Positions 1-13,554 of a stretch of DNA of 64,000 nt are shown piece after piece; the first letter of the stretch is position 1, and every line of letters begins with the position of its first letter. Position numbers and translations under genes: made by a program. Location of the stretch: contig VXBM01000569.1 in NCBI GenBank assembly GCA_013400155.1, forward strand, positions 434,001 to 498,000, read 5' to 3'. A model generated the notes under the pieces. The model was given only the letters and a program-made list of their open reading frames with translations. It was not told the origin of the DNA and made no database searches. The stretch is from Helopsaltes ochotensis. Its lineage: Eukaryota; Chordata; Aves; Passeriformes; Locustellidae.

Positions 1-3000
1 AGCAGGAACAGCACAATGCAAGCACTGAGAGCCACGCAGGGCCTTTTCTGGAGGCTCCTACTGCTGCAGTTTGAAAGCTTCAAATATTAAACCTACATAT
101 ACTACAATTAGTCCATATTTATTGCTACCACTGTCCCTTAGCTTCAGGCTTCTCTGCCCCAAAAATGTATGGCATGTTGTCTCAAATTTATCATCAGGTG
201 CACGCGCAACACCATTTTTTCTACTTCCTCATCCTTCACCTCTATTAGGCTCATCTCACATTTGCTTATTTTGGTTTTGTTTGCCTGTTTGTCTTTATGG
301 TCACATCATGTTAACCACCCTGCAGGAGACCCAGGTAACCAAGTGAGGGGCATTCTGAAAGATTTGGAAAATGGGGAAATGAAATACCTCGCAGCTCCTT
401 TGCTCCTAAGCAGTAACACTCTCCCCTGCCTCTCCAAGGCCTGCCAAGGATGCTCACACCACTTTTTCCCCCCTCTTTGTGTCCCTCTCATCTTCTCTCC
501 TGCAGCACATCTGCCTGCCCAGCTCCATCACCCACCCAGGGCTCCACTTCTCTCCCTGCTTTCCTCCAGCCTGTTTTGTCCAAGGCACTAAATTACAATT
601 CTCCTCTCTGCACAGATGGCTGGACCATCCACTTAACACCCGTGATCAAAGGTCATTAACTCCTTTTGGTACATATCCCACTGATCTCTCCAACCTTAAT
701 ACGGCTGTGCTGACTGAAGCATTTGAACTCAGCAGTTCAGCTGGAGGTGAAAATGTGTTTACGAGAGAGTAGCAGGCTGTAATGTTTTTAGCATTACAAC
801 AAAGTCACATTGTGATGTGGCCAACATGCTGGAGAACTAGCAAAAAAAATTATAAAATATTCCGCTGCTGCTGTGAGACCATGACACAATTCCTGGCACC
901 CATTTTAGTGTTTGGAATCCAAACTACAGTAGCAGTAACACTTTACCAGACTCTCTTACAGGACATATTTAGGAAATTAATAATATTTGTTGAATATTTG
1001 TTGCTGCAGATACGCCTGCAATTTGAAAAGTACAACAGCACTCAGAAAAGCTTATTACAGCACAGATTGCCTTCCTTTTTGCAAGGAAAAAATTAAAAGC
1101 AACAGGGTGAAGATGAAAGACATAAACTGCATTGAGCATTCATGGGCCACATGAGACAAACTTTAACAATAATGTTGTGATTTCCACAGGTTTGACTGAG
1201 GGAAACTGTCTTTCAGCAAGCAGAGAAGACTCTGAGACGTTTTTCAAATTTACAGACTGGATGGCTCATTCTGTGCCTCTTGTCCTTCAAACAGTCTTGG
1301 CCATCAACAAGTTCTTCACTTTTGAAACAACTTTCTTGGCAGTAGTTTCACATTGGAAAATGAAATCAGCATCACGCACAGAGGAAGTGTTCTCTGTTGA
1401 TATACTGAGTTACGAGGTAATCAGCTTAGTACCCATTCATCTTTTATAATACACTGAATTTAAGTTTCTCAACAGCCTCTGTCAAAATGTATTTTACTGC
1501 TTGATGTATTTATTAACTCTGCCTGCACTGCATAGTTAAAGACACCAAATCATGATTTTTCTCCTTCCCCCATAGAAAAACTGTGAGCTTAATACTGCAA
1601 TGAGGTTTTTGAAGTTGGAGGAGAGAGGGGAATTTCATTCAGTTCTGGTTTAATCCAATCTAGTCCGAGATTTCCTGCCATTTTCTCCAATCTACACAAC
1701 CCACAAAGCCTAATACTCCACCTGGGTATCAAATATTATCTACTACAGACAAAAGAAAAAATAAGTCAACTCATTTCAAAAGAAGTTTTGCCTAAGTACT
1801 TATCAAAAGTGACCCAGTAGAAGTGTTGTAAAATCTACCACTGATGTTTCAACCACCATTCTGACAATCCAATTGGAGGAGGAATAACCAAGAGCCTATT
1901 TAAACAGGTAAGACTCATCTTTCTGGCACTGCAAAGGAGTAATAGCACATTTATGTCAGTCTGAACAAAGATCTTTATCTCAGAGAAAAAGATAGATCTA
2001 TTCAGATGTCATGTTGACTTTCACAGCACCACATTACACCTCACAGTCCTTCCTATCTATTATCAACATCTATCTTTACAGTAACAGAGAACCCAAACAA
2101 AAATAAACTTTGAGTCTTTTAGTTCAAACTCTGATAAAAAATATAGAATTTCAAATAGAATGCTATTTGTTTAAAAAATAATTTCATTTGAGGTCATTTA
2201 AGTTTAACACATATTAAGGGTCTATAGACCACAAAGAATCCTGGCCTTTTCCTTTTAGCAACATGAAGAGACATGGCTCTGTGAAGTCAACATTTGCAAC
2301 CATGGATTTAAACCACATACCACTCTTCGAGCCACCTCACAATTACAGAGCCTAAGTAAAATTTTAGAATAGTTTAAAAAGCAGTTATAAACCATGTGTT
2401 TCGAATTAGCTGATGAGTGCGTCAGCAGTGTCAGTTACCATACCTTATAATAAGCTCTCCTTTGATTTTTAGGTTTTTGTGGAGGAAGATGACATTCTCT
2501 TACCACAACAAACACAAAAGAGATATTTCCTGGAGTTCTCTTTTAGCTAAGACTTAAGTATAGAAGCAATTTGAAATCAAAACGCCGCCCACACCTAGCT
2601 CAGTAAGAAGGCTCTGCCTCTTTATAGCATGGCCTGTTCAGCCACAAGCTCCAGATGGCCAGATCTGCCACAAAGTCCTACCCTAAAAATTTAACAACGG
2701 GAAACAGCAGAGCCCTCCAAGGGAGATTTCCAAAGGGCTCTGGCAATTTTCAGCATATCAACAGCATCTCTGTGCTCAAACACTACACCAGGGTCAAGAA
2801 GAGACAGGAGTGAGGTTCCCCCCTGCTCACCCTGAAACAAGCAGCAAGTGCTGCATTTGAACACTCCAGATTGCACCCACAATTACAAAAGCCACAAAAA
2901 CCTTGCTCTTACAGTCAGAAACTCACTTTACAGGAGCAGCTTTTCTACCATCTTTTTCCTTTAAGCCAAACTCACCAGGATCAGTATTTGCCAGATACCG

Positions 3001-3712
3001 GTACTTCTTTGTGCAATCATTTTCCTTCTTCCTTTCATTTTCCTTAGCATTCTCAATTAAAAGTAACTAGTTAACACTATTTTAAATTCTCTCCAATTGC
3101 TCTTCTCATGCACTTACAGAATCAATTCTCTTTTTCACCAGCTGTTGCTTTGACTCAGAGATCCTTGGTCCCCATTTCAGAACATCTTTATTGCTTAATC
3201 TTGGCTATTGGTTTGCTACTTTCAAAGGAAACGAGAAAAATCTCTGTTCTTGACTGTTCCAATTCCTCATGAAGCAGAGTACTAACACCAGGGCTCAACT
3301 GCTCAGGTACTATTTCTACCCAAACACGTCCAAACACACTGGCTAAAGGCCAGTGCTTATCAAAAACTTATATACCATGCTTATATACCATGCTAGACTA
3401 AAAAGAACAGCAGCAATACGTGAATTGTGCGTGCACTTTAAATATAAATTTTACATGAAATGTAATTTAATTAATTCGAGTTCACTTAAGAGCACCATTT
3501 AATTTCCTTCCCTCTCTTTCTGAATGCATAGAAGTGCTCAGTAGCAGGGTAACAGCAAAGACATTATTCCTTTCTCTCATGACATGCAGTGGGGAAAACG
3601 TCAGAATTACAGTTTGTTTCAGTATGAAAATTCTAACAACCTGAGCTAGGAAGAGTCAAAGCAGATTTTATCAAGTGCTTTGAGCCTTTACATTGTAAAT
3701 CATCACTATTTG

Positions 3713-3744
3713 ATACATATATATATACATATATATATATATAT
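3713..3744. repeat. AT dinucleotide microsatellite
   Basis: About 32 bases of alternating A and T, interrupted by two C bases, in MYO1B intron 3. Confidence 0.95.
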
Positions 3745-6700
3745 CTCCACCCATTGAAGCTCAGTGGAAAATTCACCATTCAGGAAAAACAACTGTAGGG
3801 GATTATTTATAGTAGTAGCTCATAGTGCAGAATCATTTAATTGCCCTAAGGATAAAAAGTGCACTCCCATTTTCCATAATTACAAACTGTCTCATGTTCA
3901 GCACATTGACACACTTGAAAAGAAAAGGTTGATTAGCCTGCCACTGGATTGAATAAAGTAACAGCTGAATTGATGGAGCATCAGCTAGGACAGACCTTCA
4001 CAGGCAGGCAGCTGCTCTTTCAAAAATGCCAATCAGGGGAAAAAAATAAAACAAATTTAATCACCAGGATAAAGAGGTGTGCTAAGACAGATGGAAAGCC
4101 TTCGCTCCTATTCATACCCTCCATTTTTATTTTCCTGGTGGGCACAGAAACCTGTTTTATCAACAGCACTGTGTGGTAATACACACAGCAGAAGGATACC
4201 TCCTGCACAGGCCTCCCCACTTAGCTATTCACGTGAGCCACTGTGACATTAATAGAGGCAGAATAAAGCTCAAAGCTGTGCAAATCAGCCCATTTGATTT
4301 GTAAGGTGCAGTGATCATTTGCAGAAGGGAAGGGACAGAGAAAAAGGGAGGGGGGAGAGGACAAAGCCACTCAATTTTCATGAGTAAAACACTTCAGTAC
4401 ATGGGCTAATATTAGGCCAGAGAGATTTATTTTCTGGTAGAGTGGGAATATAATATAACCTCTGATGTTCATACATGCACTGCAGGTTTAGCAGAAGACT
4501 TGTCTCAGACCAATAATCTGAGGTCTGGACAAAAGAAAAAAGTTCTTGCTGAAAATCTTATCTCAGACTGAAGCAGATTCAAGTTGTGCTCAATGAACTT
4601 CAACTCCAAAACCTCCCTACAGAGAGGTCCAGACAATGCTTTTTCCCAAAATACTGTGCCTGCACAACCTCCCAGCCCACCTAAACCTGGTCATTTTCCC
4701 TCTGACAGGATGATACACATTTCCAATCTAAGGGAGGCTTTATCTGTTTTGATCACCTCCTTTTACTGCAAGTAAAAAAAAAACTAAAAAAAAAAATAAA
4801 CCAACAGTGATCTGTCCCCAGTACTGTACCAAAATGCCAAAAATGCAGCCATTGATTTTCTGCCTATTTCAACAACATCTAAGACATCCTGTTAGAGCTC
4901 ACGTTAATACGATGGAAAGCAAGAAGTGCCTTTTACCAGGAGCCTGTGACCCAGCTGTTGCCTTCTTCTCCTTCAACCAATGCAAAACAGGATGTCTGCA
5001 GCTGAGGAAGACCATTGGCACTTGCCAATCCAGACTACAAAATAAAGTCTCCCTCTGAGCTTTAGCAAGCCTGATAAGCATGGCCACATCCCATCCCAGG
5101 GCTCAGTCCCCCCAGACCACGAGGAGAGGGGCCTGGGCTCAAGGCTGCGTCCTCCAAGGAGTGCAGGCTGGTGGCAGAGGGGAGCAGCAGGCAGAACCCT
5201 GGTGCTGCAGATAACCAAGCCCGCAGGCTCATCCATCCCCTGACCCCCTGACACGTTTCCCATGGAACAGCAGCTGAGCTGGGTGCTCCAGGGCACACCA
5301 AGCTGAACTGAGGTGGACCAGGGCCAGCTGGACACACCACAAACACGACTCAGGACTCTGCCTAAAGAGGGGAACTAAAACACCAAATTCCTATTTGGAG
5401 CAGGTTCACGTCGTCAAAGTGAATACCCATGTAAGTCAAGGTGGGGCAGGGAAGCAAATTATCTCCTTGCTTTTCAGAAAAGCAGCTTGGCTTGAATTCC
5501 CTCTCGACTAGTCAAGAAATTACATCAGCCAGCTGGGTGGCAGATGACCACCACCAGCACTCTGTGGGCTCAGTCCAGCATGAACCAGTACCTCCCAGTC
5601 CCGCAGCATTAACCAATGAGTCTGTCACCAAACACCCTCTCACCCCAAACACCAGGCTGCATTACCCAAGGCAGACAGCAGCTCCTACATGGTCACACAG
5701 GAGGACACAGAGAGATCTCCTCAAGTCAGTCTGATGTCACCTGCATTGCAAGGATTTCAAGTTTCTCGAGGGAAAAGGCATTTCTGTTTAAAAAAATCAA
5801 TACTTTTATTGGGCTAGGATATCCTTGAAGGGAAGCACAGGAAGTGTTTTCTATTGTTTCATCAAAAATCAGATTTAATTAGATGTTTATTTGCTAGGAT
5901 GAATTGCAGGCCTGATTTAACAACTGCCTAAACCAGCCAAGTCCTTACACCCAGTGTTCTTACTGCAAAACTACAGGCTGAAGCTTCCTGATAGCCATAT
6001 TTTACATCAGGAGCTGCAGGTTTTTCCCTGAACTGCCATCCCAAATGCTCTACAGGAGCCTGCAGACACCAGGGGAGAAGCAGCTTCATGGCACAGCAGA
6101 AATGCTGATGGCAAGCTCCTCATTTTTCTCCCTGGACCTTCTGAAGCTTCCCAGTCCCTGAGGCTGGACCTGTAAAATTTGGGATTTATTCCACTTCCCT
6201 GGTTCAAAGGGAGCAGCAAGGGGTCAGACAGCTGAACAGTAAGGGAAGAGAGGGGCAAACTGATTTGCCATGCTTGGCTTCTGTCAGAGTTTAACTAGAG
6301 GGCACAAAACTACTTAAAATCCCAGTTTACCGTTTCATCTACACAGAAGAAGATTTGAATTGCACCTCTGAGTTTTTGCATACGTGTAGAAATGAAGGGC
6401 TGGTGGGACAGGGAGGAAAAAGGAGCAGGAGAAAACAGTCATTCCCTTTCTGCACAGAAATATAAAGACTCTTAACATTTTTACAGAAATCTGAATTAAT
6501 TTCTGTACCTAATACAGCATGTGTCTGAAACACAGGGAAACACACATGTTCAGTTCAGCTTTGACCAAATTTTACATAAACAAAATCTTTTTCTGCAGAA
6601 CAAGAAATGCTTTGATTATGCTGCTACACTACGAGAACAGCATGCTAACAGTAAACTCCCCCCAAAAAACATCTTGCCTTAGCTGGCTACAAAAAATATG

Positions 6701-7780
6701 TTTTCCATCAAAATAAAACAATGTGAAATAAATATTTCTCATTTTAAAAACACAGATAGTGGTTGAAAAGGGGTCTTTATTCATAGCTGTTTCAGAAATA
6801 ACAAGGCCAGACTACAGGTTAAGTTGGATACTTAAAAGACCAGACTCTATAATCCTATTAGAGGAACAATGATCATTATAACTTGTTTCTTCCTATAGAG
6901 ACAGGAATATACTATTAATTGCTTTTCTCCTTTCTTTTTAATTTATAAATAGGATGTATCTTCAAGACTTACAGTGTGTGCTTTCCCAGACAGTGGCAGA
7001 GCACTAATTTGCCCCGTTCAAAAACCCCAGTGACTTCTTCATCTCGCAAATGAAACCACAATAGGGCTGTACTGGTTGTGGGGTTTTTCTGGGGCACTGA
7101 AGGGCAGAGTGCTGCTCTTATGATTTCGCATGAAAAATGTTTAGCAAATAGTGTTCCATGTCTCTGCCTCAAAAAAAACCCATTCTCCTGCTTAGCAAAT
7201 AGAAAATCCTGCTTTTTTTCCCTGCAGCCCTAGGAAGCATCCTGAAGTCAGAAGGCAGAAATAACTAATTTCCTCCTGATGCAGTGACAGCAGAGATACA
7301 GCAAGTCAAGTTTTGGAACCATGCAGGGTTTATTGATACCATGTGTTCATGCAGGGACTTCTCTCACTGCAAATAATTTTATTGCAGAATTATCAGTGCT
7401 TTCCAAACAAATTTATTCTGCTTTGCTAGCTCGAGAGAGAAAAATAAATTTATTCCTTTATTCTAAAGTAAAGAAACATGTTCCAGTACTCAGGGAGAGA
7501 AAACCAGCAAAGTGAGGTGCACAGTTTCCCATACTCACTGCACAGAAAAGAACATGTTTTAAAAAGTCTCACCTCACAAGAAAATAATCCAGCACAAATT
7601 AACTCCAGCGTGCAGCATATACCCGAGAGCTACAACATCTCAAAAGATACATTGTGGAGCGACTTCACAGCTCTGTCTGGTGAGACAGGTAAATAGATGT
7701 CAGCCATGCATTAGTGCAACAGTTTGCCAGCAGAAAAAATGCCAAGCACTCCACCAAATTCATATCACAGTACTGGAGAA

Positions 7781-8320
7781 ATAGAATCAGAGAATCATAG
7801 GAGTGGATTGGAAAGGACCTTAAAGATCACCTAGTCCCTACCCCTCTGCCATGGGCAGGGATAACTTTGCTAGACCAGGTTGCTCCAAACCCCAGCCAGC
7901 CTGGCCCTGAACACTTCCAGGGATGGGGCAGCCACAGCTTCTCAGGGCAACTGTTCCAGTCTATCACCACCTTCACAGGGATGAATTTCTCCCTGATATC
8001 CAGTCCAAACCTACTCTCAGCTTGAAGCCAGTTCCCCTTGGACTGTCACTTCATGCTCTTGCCACAAGTCCCTCTCCACCTTTGCTGTGGGCTCCCTTCA
8101 GGTACTGGAAAGCTGTAATTATGTCGCCCCACAGCCTTCTCTTCTCCAGGCTGAACAATCCCAAACCTCTCAGCCTTTCCTCATAGGAGAAGTGCTCCAT
8201 CCTTCTGATCATCTGGAGTCCTCCCAACAGGTCCATTCCTTCCTGTGCTGAGGACTCCAGAGCTGGATGCAGCTCTGCAGGTTGGGGTCTCACCAGAGCA
8301 GGGTAGAGGGGCAGTAGGAG
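7781..8320 (-). mobile_element. CR1 LINE retrotransposon, 5'-truncated (ORF2 C-terminus and 3' UTR)
   Basis: This is the 3' end of a CR1 non-LTR retrotransposon. On the minus strand it runs from the C-terminal part of ORF2 (reading SLEKRRLWGDIITAFQYLKG near 8100-8170, closely like the CR1 family's RRLRGDLIAAFQYLKGA) through the 3' segment. It ends at 7781-7800 in the typical short ATTCTATG-like terminal repeats. ORF2 is broken by stops and lacks the reverse transcriptase and endonuclease, so the copy is dead. 5' truncation is usual for CR1. CR1 abundance is the main reason to assign the window to a bird. Similarity to the family seems good over the whole length, so this copy looks younger than the one at 27.3 kb. 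The subfamily was not determined. Confidence 0.93.
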
Positions 8321-11300
8321 TATTCTCACATCCTCAGAGCTATTTGTAAGCTAAACTAAGTTGCTAATGACCAGATTTGAAATCTAGGCTCTGTAACAAC
8401 AAAGGCTAGAATGCAGCTGCCTGCAAGTTTATCAGAGACAACAGTGACAGAACTGCAAATAAAAGCAATTCACTTATCTGGAAAACATCTGAAAGGCAAT
8501 GTCAACACTATGTAATTACATAGTTATGCTGCTGCTCTACTCAGAGGTGTTTCTGAATCCTTTTTGATTTTGCAAGTAACTCTTAAGTTCACTTAACAAA
8601 CCAAGCAGTTTGTTAAGAAGTTAAGAAGCCTTGCACAACTTAATTTCTGCCTCCCAGCTCTCTTTTCCAAATAAAGTCCCTGCCATGACCCCCTGGGCAA
8701 AGTAGGCACTAAAGCTTATCTGAGCCTCTGAGAGCTTGTCAGCTCAGGTACAACATTGAACTAACATGTCTATCTAGTCTATTAAATGGCATTTGCTCAA
8801 GTTTGTGAATGAGATTTGTGGACATGTGTCCAAAATTATCTTTCTATGAATGGTCAAAGCAAGAAATGAAAAGCCCCCTTCAGACTGCTCAAACACGAGG
8901 CTCCAGTTCAGCCCATGTGGACTATTTCCAGCAACAATCTACTGCATCTACATCCTTGGTTGGAATGCTGATGCTCAAGGAGGACGTCAACTACACCCAT
9001 TTGTTTTTATCCTCACTACAATCCTCACTAAGAATGATCTTGGAGTAATTAAGACCAGTTGCAGCTTGAACTCCACCAAGGTTTAGCAACTAAAAATCAT
9101 TTCTGCAGTATGTAAAATGGAAATTGTATGAAAGAAAAATGCAGATTTAAACTAATTTACTGAAATGACCACAATTAAACTATCTTTGTAGTTCAGACCT
9201 TTGTTTGTAAACCCAAGTCCCAGCTCTCTTATCTATTCAAAACAAAAGTACGAGATTATTCAGTGTGCTAGACTATAAATATTAAGACTGTATTTCCTGA
9301 TTCCTAACATGAAAAAGTTTATCCTTACTAACCCAAACTACATTAACCATGCTATACCCAGAGTTGAAGAAAACAGAGTCTTTTGCATAATGGTCCTGAT
9401 AAAAAGAGATTGAATGGGAAATGATCTGCTGTTAAGAGCAGTACAATATCTGAAATTTTACTAACATTTCTTTAAGGCTTTAAACATCAACCTTGTTTAC
9501 ACTGTATTGAAAATCATGACAAAGGCCCCTAGCAGAGCAGATGGGCATTTTCTGATGTGCTCTAAATTGCTTAAAGGAAAAAAAGAAGGAAGAAAGACAA
9601 CCATTAAACACAATGAGACACTTCCAATGAAAGAACAACAGCTGTTCTTACTTGCAATTTGAAATCCCAGATCTTAAGCAGAGTACCAGGCTGCCAGTGC
9701 AGGAAGGGCATAATGAAAATTCTGGTCCATGTACGCACAGTCCATAAAATGGGATTTGTCTCCTTTTTGACAAGGCCTCTACCTGTTCTCACTTTTCAGA
9801 CTGCATTTAAGAAAGGAAACACGGCACTGTCTCCTTTCAAAGTACAACTCATTATTTTCAGTGTGCAGAAAGTTCCCAAAATTCTAATGAAAGGAAAAAT
9901 GAAGCTATTGAACATCCTACTTCATGTGACATTGTGAATTAGTTTTTAAGAATCTCAGTATTTTATGTCCTAAAAATATCAATGGTATAATATGAATGCT
10001 AGACAGAACAATCCAGTTCCAGGAAAATGAGAGAAATGGGATCTGGCAAAAAAAGTTACCATTAGTTTAGACTGCTGAAGCATTTACACACATCCCCAAC
10101 ATATATTCAGGCACCTTTTTTTTTTTCTTTTTTTCTTAATTATTTTCAGTCTAATAACCTAGCCAAGTTCCAAATTTTTCTGTGCTTACAAATAAACACA
10201 GATTATAACAAATACACTCAGATGCAGGGAAAAAGGAGAGAGAGTGTGCTCGTCACAGATAACCAAAAACATTTGACTCTCCATCCCCAACGTGACTGAA
10301 GTCAAATGTGAAGTATGTTGTGTACAGAGGTACAAGTAAATATTTGAAAACAGTTCTGAAAACAAAGTTATTTTCTTGAGGCTCTAAGCCAGCAGTTAAT
10401 TCATGAAGGATGCTCTGAGATTATTTTCCTCTGTACACCATGACAACACTTATAGAGCTACAGAAGCATCTGGAACAGATCTCAAGTTAAGTGTTTCCCT
10501 TGCAAACTCACTATGTTTCAAAGCTACCTAGGTTCTTGCATTCCTCTTCCCCAAGAAGCCTACTGGGCACGTGAGCGTGGGCTAGGACCACACACAGCTC
10601 TCCAAAGGACACTCTGATGGATGAGCAGGCTCTCCTGGATCCAGGTGTGTCCTGCCCAGAGAGGGGGGCTCTGGCAGTGGGACCTCAGGGACTGTGACTG
10701 GCAGCACTGCCAGCTGGTGTGGCTGTGGACACTCAAATGGTTCGTGAGCCAGCGGAACTGGTGCTTTTGAATACTTTTGTCACGGCAGGATACCCTGCTG
10801 CAGCTTCTTAGAGACCTACAGATGAAAGTGAGACCAGAAGCAGTCAGCACTCTCCATCTTCTGGGGTATTTTGGGAGGCAGTTTTGCCTTGATGCTTTTT
10901 ATATCCCCTGAGGTTTCTCTATATACTCCTTCCTAGGCTAGGAAGTGTTTAAATGCCACAAGAGCACAGAAATCCACTCTGGCTCCACACAGGCTGTGGG
11001 CAAGCAGCCCTGCCAGCCCCAGCCCACCTGCACAAAGCTGTGCCGCTGCACGGCATCGTCTGTTCCCATCTTGGGCATCCCGTGTCCTGGACAGCAACAG
11101 CAGAATGACAGCCCCAGGGCCAAGCAAAAAGAATTCAAAGGGCCTTCTCATTTCTTAATTTAGTCTGAGCTGCTTAGAGGACCAACAGAAAGGCTCGTTC
11201 CACCAAACTTTGGAATCCAGTCTAAATGTCACTCCAGAAGATTCTGAAAATTGAAATAAAGCACAATATTCATATATACACTGCTTTTTTTAGGCTGTTT

Positions 11301-12261
11301 ATACTTCTTGGGTGTTGGGTGCATTTTTGGAGCTTCCTTACAACCACACATCCTGCCATAAATCCGATCCTGCATTATTCTGCATTATTAGAAAATTTCA
11401 TGCAATCTAAAACCAGCAGCAAACAAGCAACTACTGTTCTTGTCAATAAGACTATATCCAACTCTGGAGCACTGGGGTGGGATGGCTACATTATGTGCTA
11501 TCCAAACCCACTAAAACACCCCTGCTCAAATTTCAGGAAAACGCTAGATTTGTTGTTGTATGTGGGAGAAACCCTGCTTTACACCCTAAGCCTTCAAAGC
11601 CATGGCAAAATGCTCTTCATAGGTCATTCACTTCAATATGGCCACATCACAACTGCCTTCCTCAAAACTCTTGTTTCCTCAGGAGGACTTCTGAAGTCTC
11701 CAGCCAAGTGTAAAATGTAGGAAACCATGATTGGTGTGAGAGAACGCTGCAATAAAAGAGGCTCTTTGCAGGCATGAAGTCCTTCTGGCTCTTGAAGCAA
11801 GTGTGATGCTTCACTCCCTTTTCTCCTCTATGCTTGAGGGACTTACATTCATGGGCACATCACATCCAGCTCTGCCTCTCTACAGAGGTTAAGAGAAGAA
11901 TAAGCCTGACCCCTACCAAAAAAAGACTTCAAGGTTCCCTGTAGGGCTCCACCCCACTCTTCTTTCAATTCACTCCAAGCATGGGTTTAACAATTAAGTT
12001 CTGACAGCCCTCTCTAACTGCTATTTATAATTTCCACCAGTCATAGATGTTCCCTCCCTGCCCAGTGGTCAATTATGCCAACTAACCTCTGAAGCAACCA
12101 TCTTCCCTCAGCCATAAATCTCTTCTGAAAGCAGAACTCTGCTGAGCCACATGAATAAGTCCAAAGATTGAGTCCCTGGAGAACTCAGGAATTATTAGAA
12201 TAAGAACAAAATTATTGTAAAATCAGATACTGCAAGGTGAAGAAAACCACAGTGGGGTGGT

Positions 12262-12300
12262 TAAAAAAATGAAATAAAAAAGAAAAAGAAAGAAAATTAA
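12262..12300. repeat. A/G-rich low-complexity run
   Basis: Almost all A with interspersed G, made of irregular AAAG and AAAAAG units, in MYO1B intron 3. Confidence 0.75.
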
Positions 12301-13512
12301 GATTAGGAAAGTACAAACTGGAACAGAAATGTTAAAATAAACATACTGGGGCAATGAAAGACACTTAACTATATCACAGGTTCTCATCCCACCATCATCT
12401 TCTTCAACAAATAAAGATAGCTAGTATGCATCTTACCACTCTGCTACCTATGGGTAAAAGCTTATTTTTACATACAGGTAAAAAACTATCCTTCATAGCT
12501 GGGGCTTTATCACATCCTTCAGACAAAAACATTTGCTTTACATCATAGACGAAAAAGAGTTACTGAAACCTTGGTGTTCCTGAAGACATCCGATCCTTTA
12601 ACACCAGCAGAAAAAGAGCCAGAAGCAAAAATATAACTTCTATATTCAGCATTTCCATTGGCTCAAAAGTTGAAAAGGAAAGAGCAAATTGTATCCGTTG
12701 TCAGAGTAATTGCAGATATCCACAGGATAGTGATTTATCCCAATAATTATCCACATGACAATAATTGAAATGAGGAGCATTAGCAAGTTCGTCATTATTG
12801 CATTTTACAGGTATCACATTGATATATTTGTGCTTGTATCTCATATAAAGGCAAGCTGGTTTACTGGAGTTGCCTGCATACATTTAAGTCTAAATTTGAA
12901 AGCTTTACATGCAAAACTATTCAGAAAATTTCAGAAATGTCTATTTAAAAGAATGAATAACAAGTAAATAAAATATACTACAAATTGCCTGAGTGGAATT
13001 CAATAAGTGTCTGATAAAAGCCACCTCCAGATTTCTAATGTCGCCCTAAGAACTTCACAGCATAGCCAAAAAGAATGCACAGGACTGAACTCTTATTTGA
13101 ATGTAGCTGGCTATTGGCAGTACAGCTGCCGCTTTTACTTTGTTCCTCAGCTTAAAATAATCTGTAATTCTTTTAGAGAGCATCTCAGACTATAAAGGGG
13201 AGCAAAAAGCCACGTGCCACCTTGCCTGCCAGGGACAGAGAGCTGCTAGTAGCCAGGAGACAAGGCTAAAACAGGAGATTCAAGAAAGCACCTACTCTCC
13301 AACCCCTTAATGCAAATCTGTTACTGGTAGGAAAGGGACACAGCATGATGGTTACAAACATAGGGGATGATAATCTATTTGATTTCCCATTGCATTCACT
13401 TCAGAGATGCCAGCAGCTGCCTTTGTCACTAGTGAAAATCAATGTAAAACAGCAAGATAGACAGCTTGGTTTGCTCTCATGACTAGCTCAGCCACAAGGT
13501 AAGCAAAGCAGC

Positions 13513-13554
13513 AATTACATCAACTGAAAGGGTAATTACATCAACTGAGAGAGC
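13513..13554. repeat. 21-base tandem duplication
   Basis: AATTACATCAACTGA occurs at 13513 and again at 13534, with a similar A/G-rich tail after each copy. It is a short local duplication within MYO1B intron 3. Confidence 0.85.

Noticed and set aside
8051..8329. Minus-strand open frame of 92 codons
   Set aside because: It is not a host gene. It is the decayed C-terminal end of CR1 ORF2 and is reported as part of that element.
11226..11720. Open frame of 164 codons on the plus strand in intron 3
   Set aside because: The composition looks like translated intron, with no domain and no exon borders.
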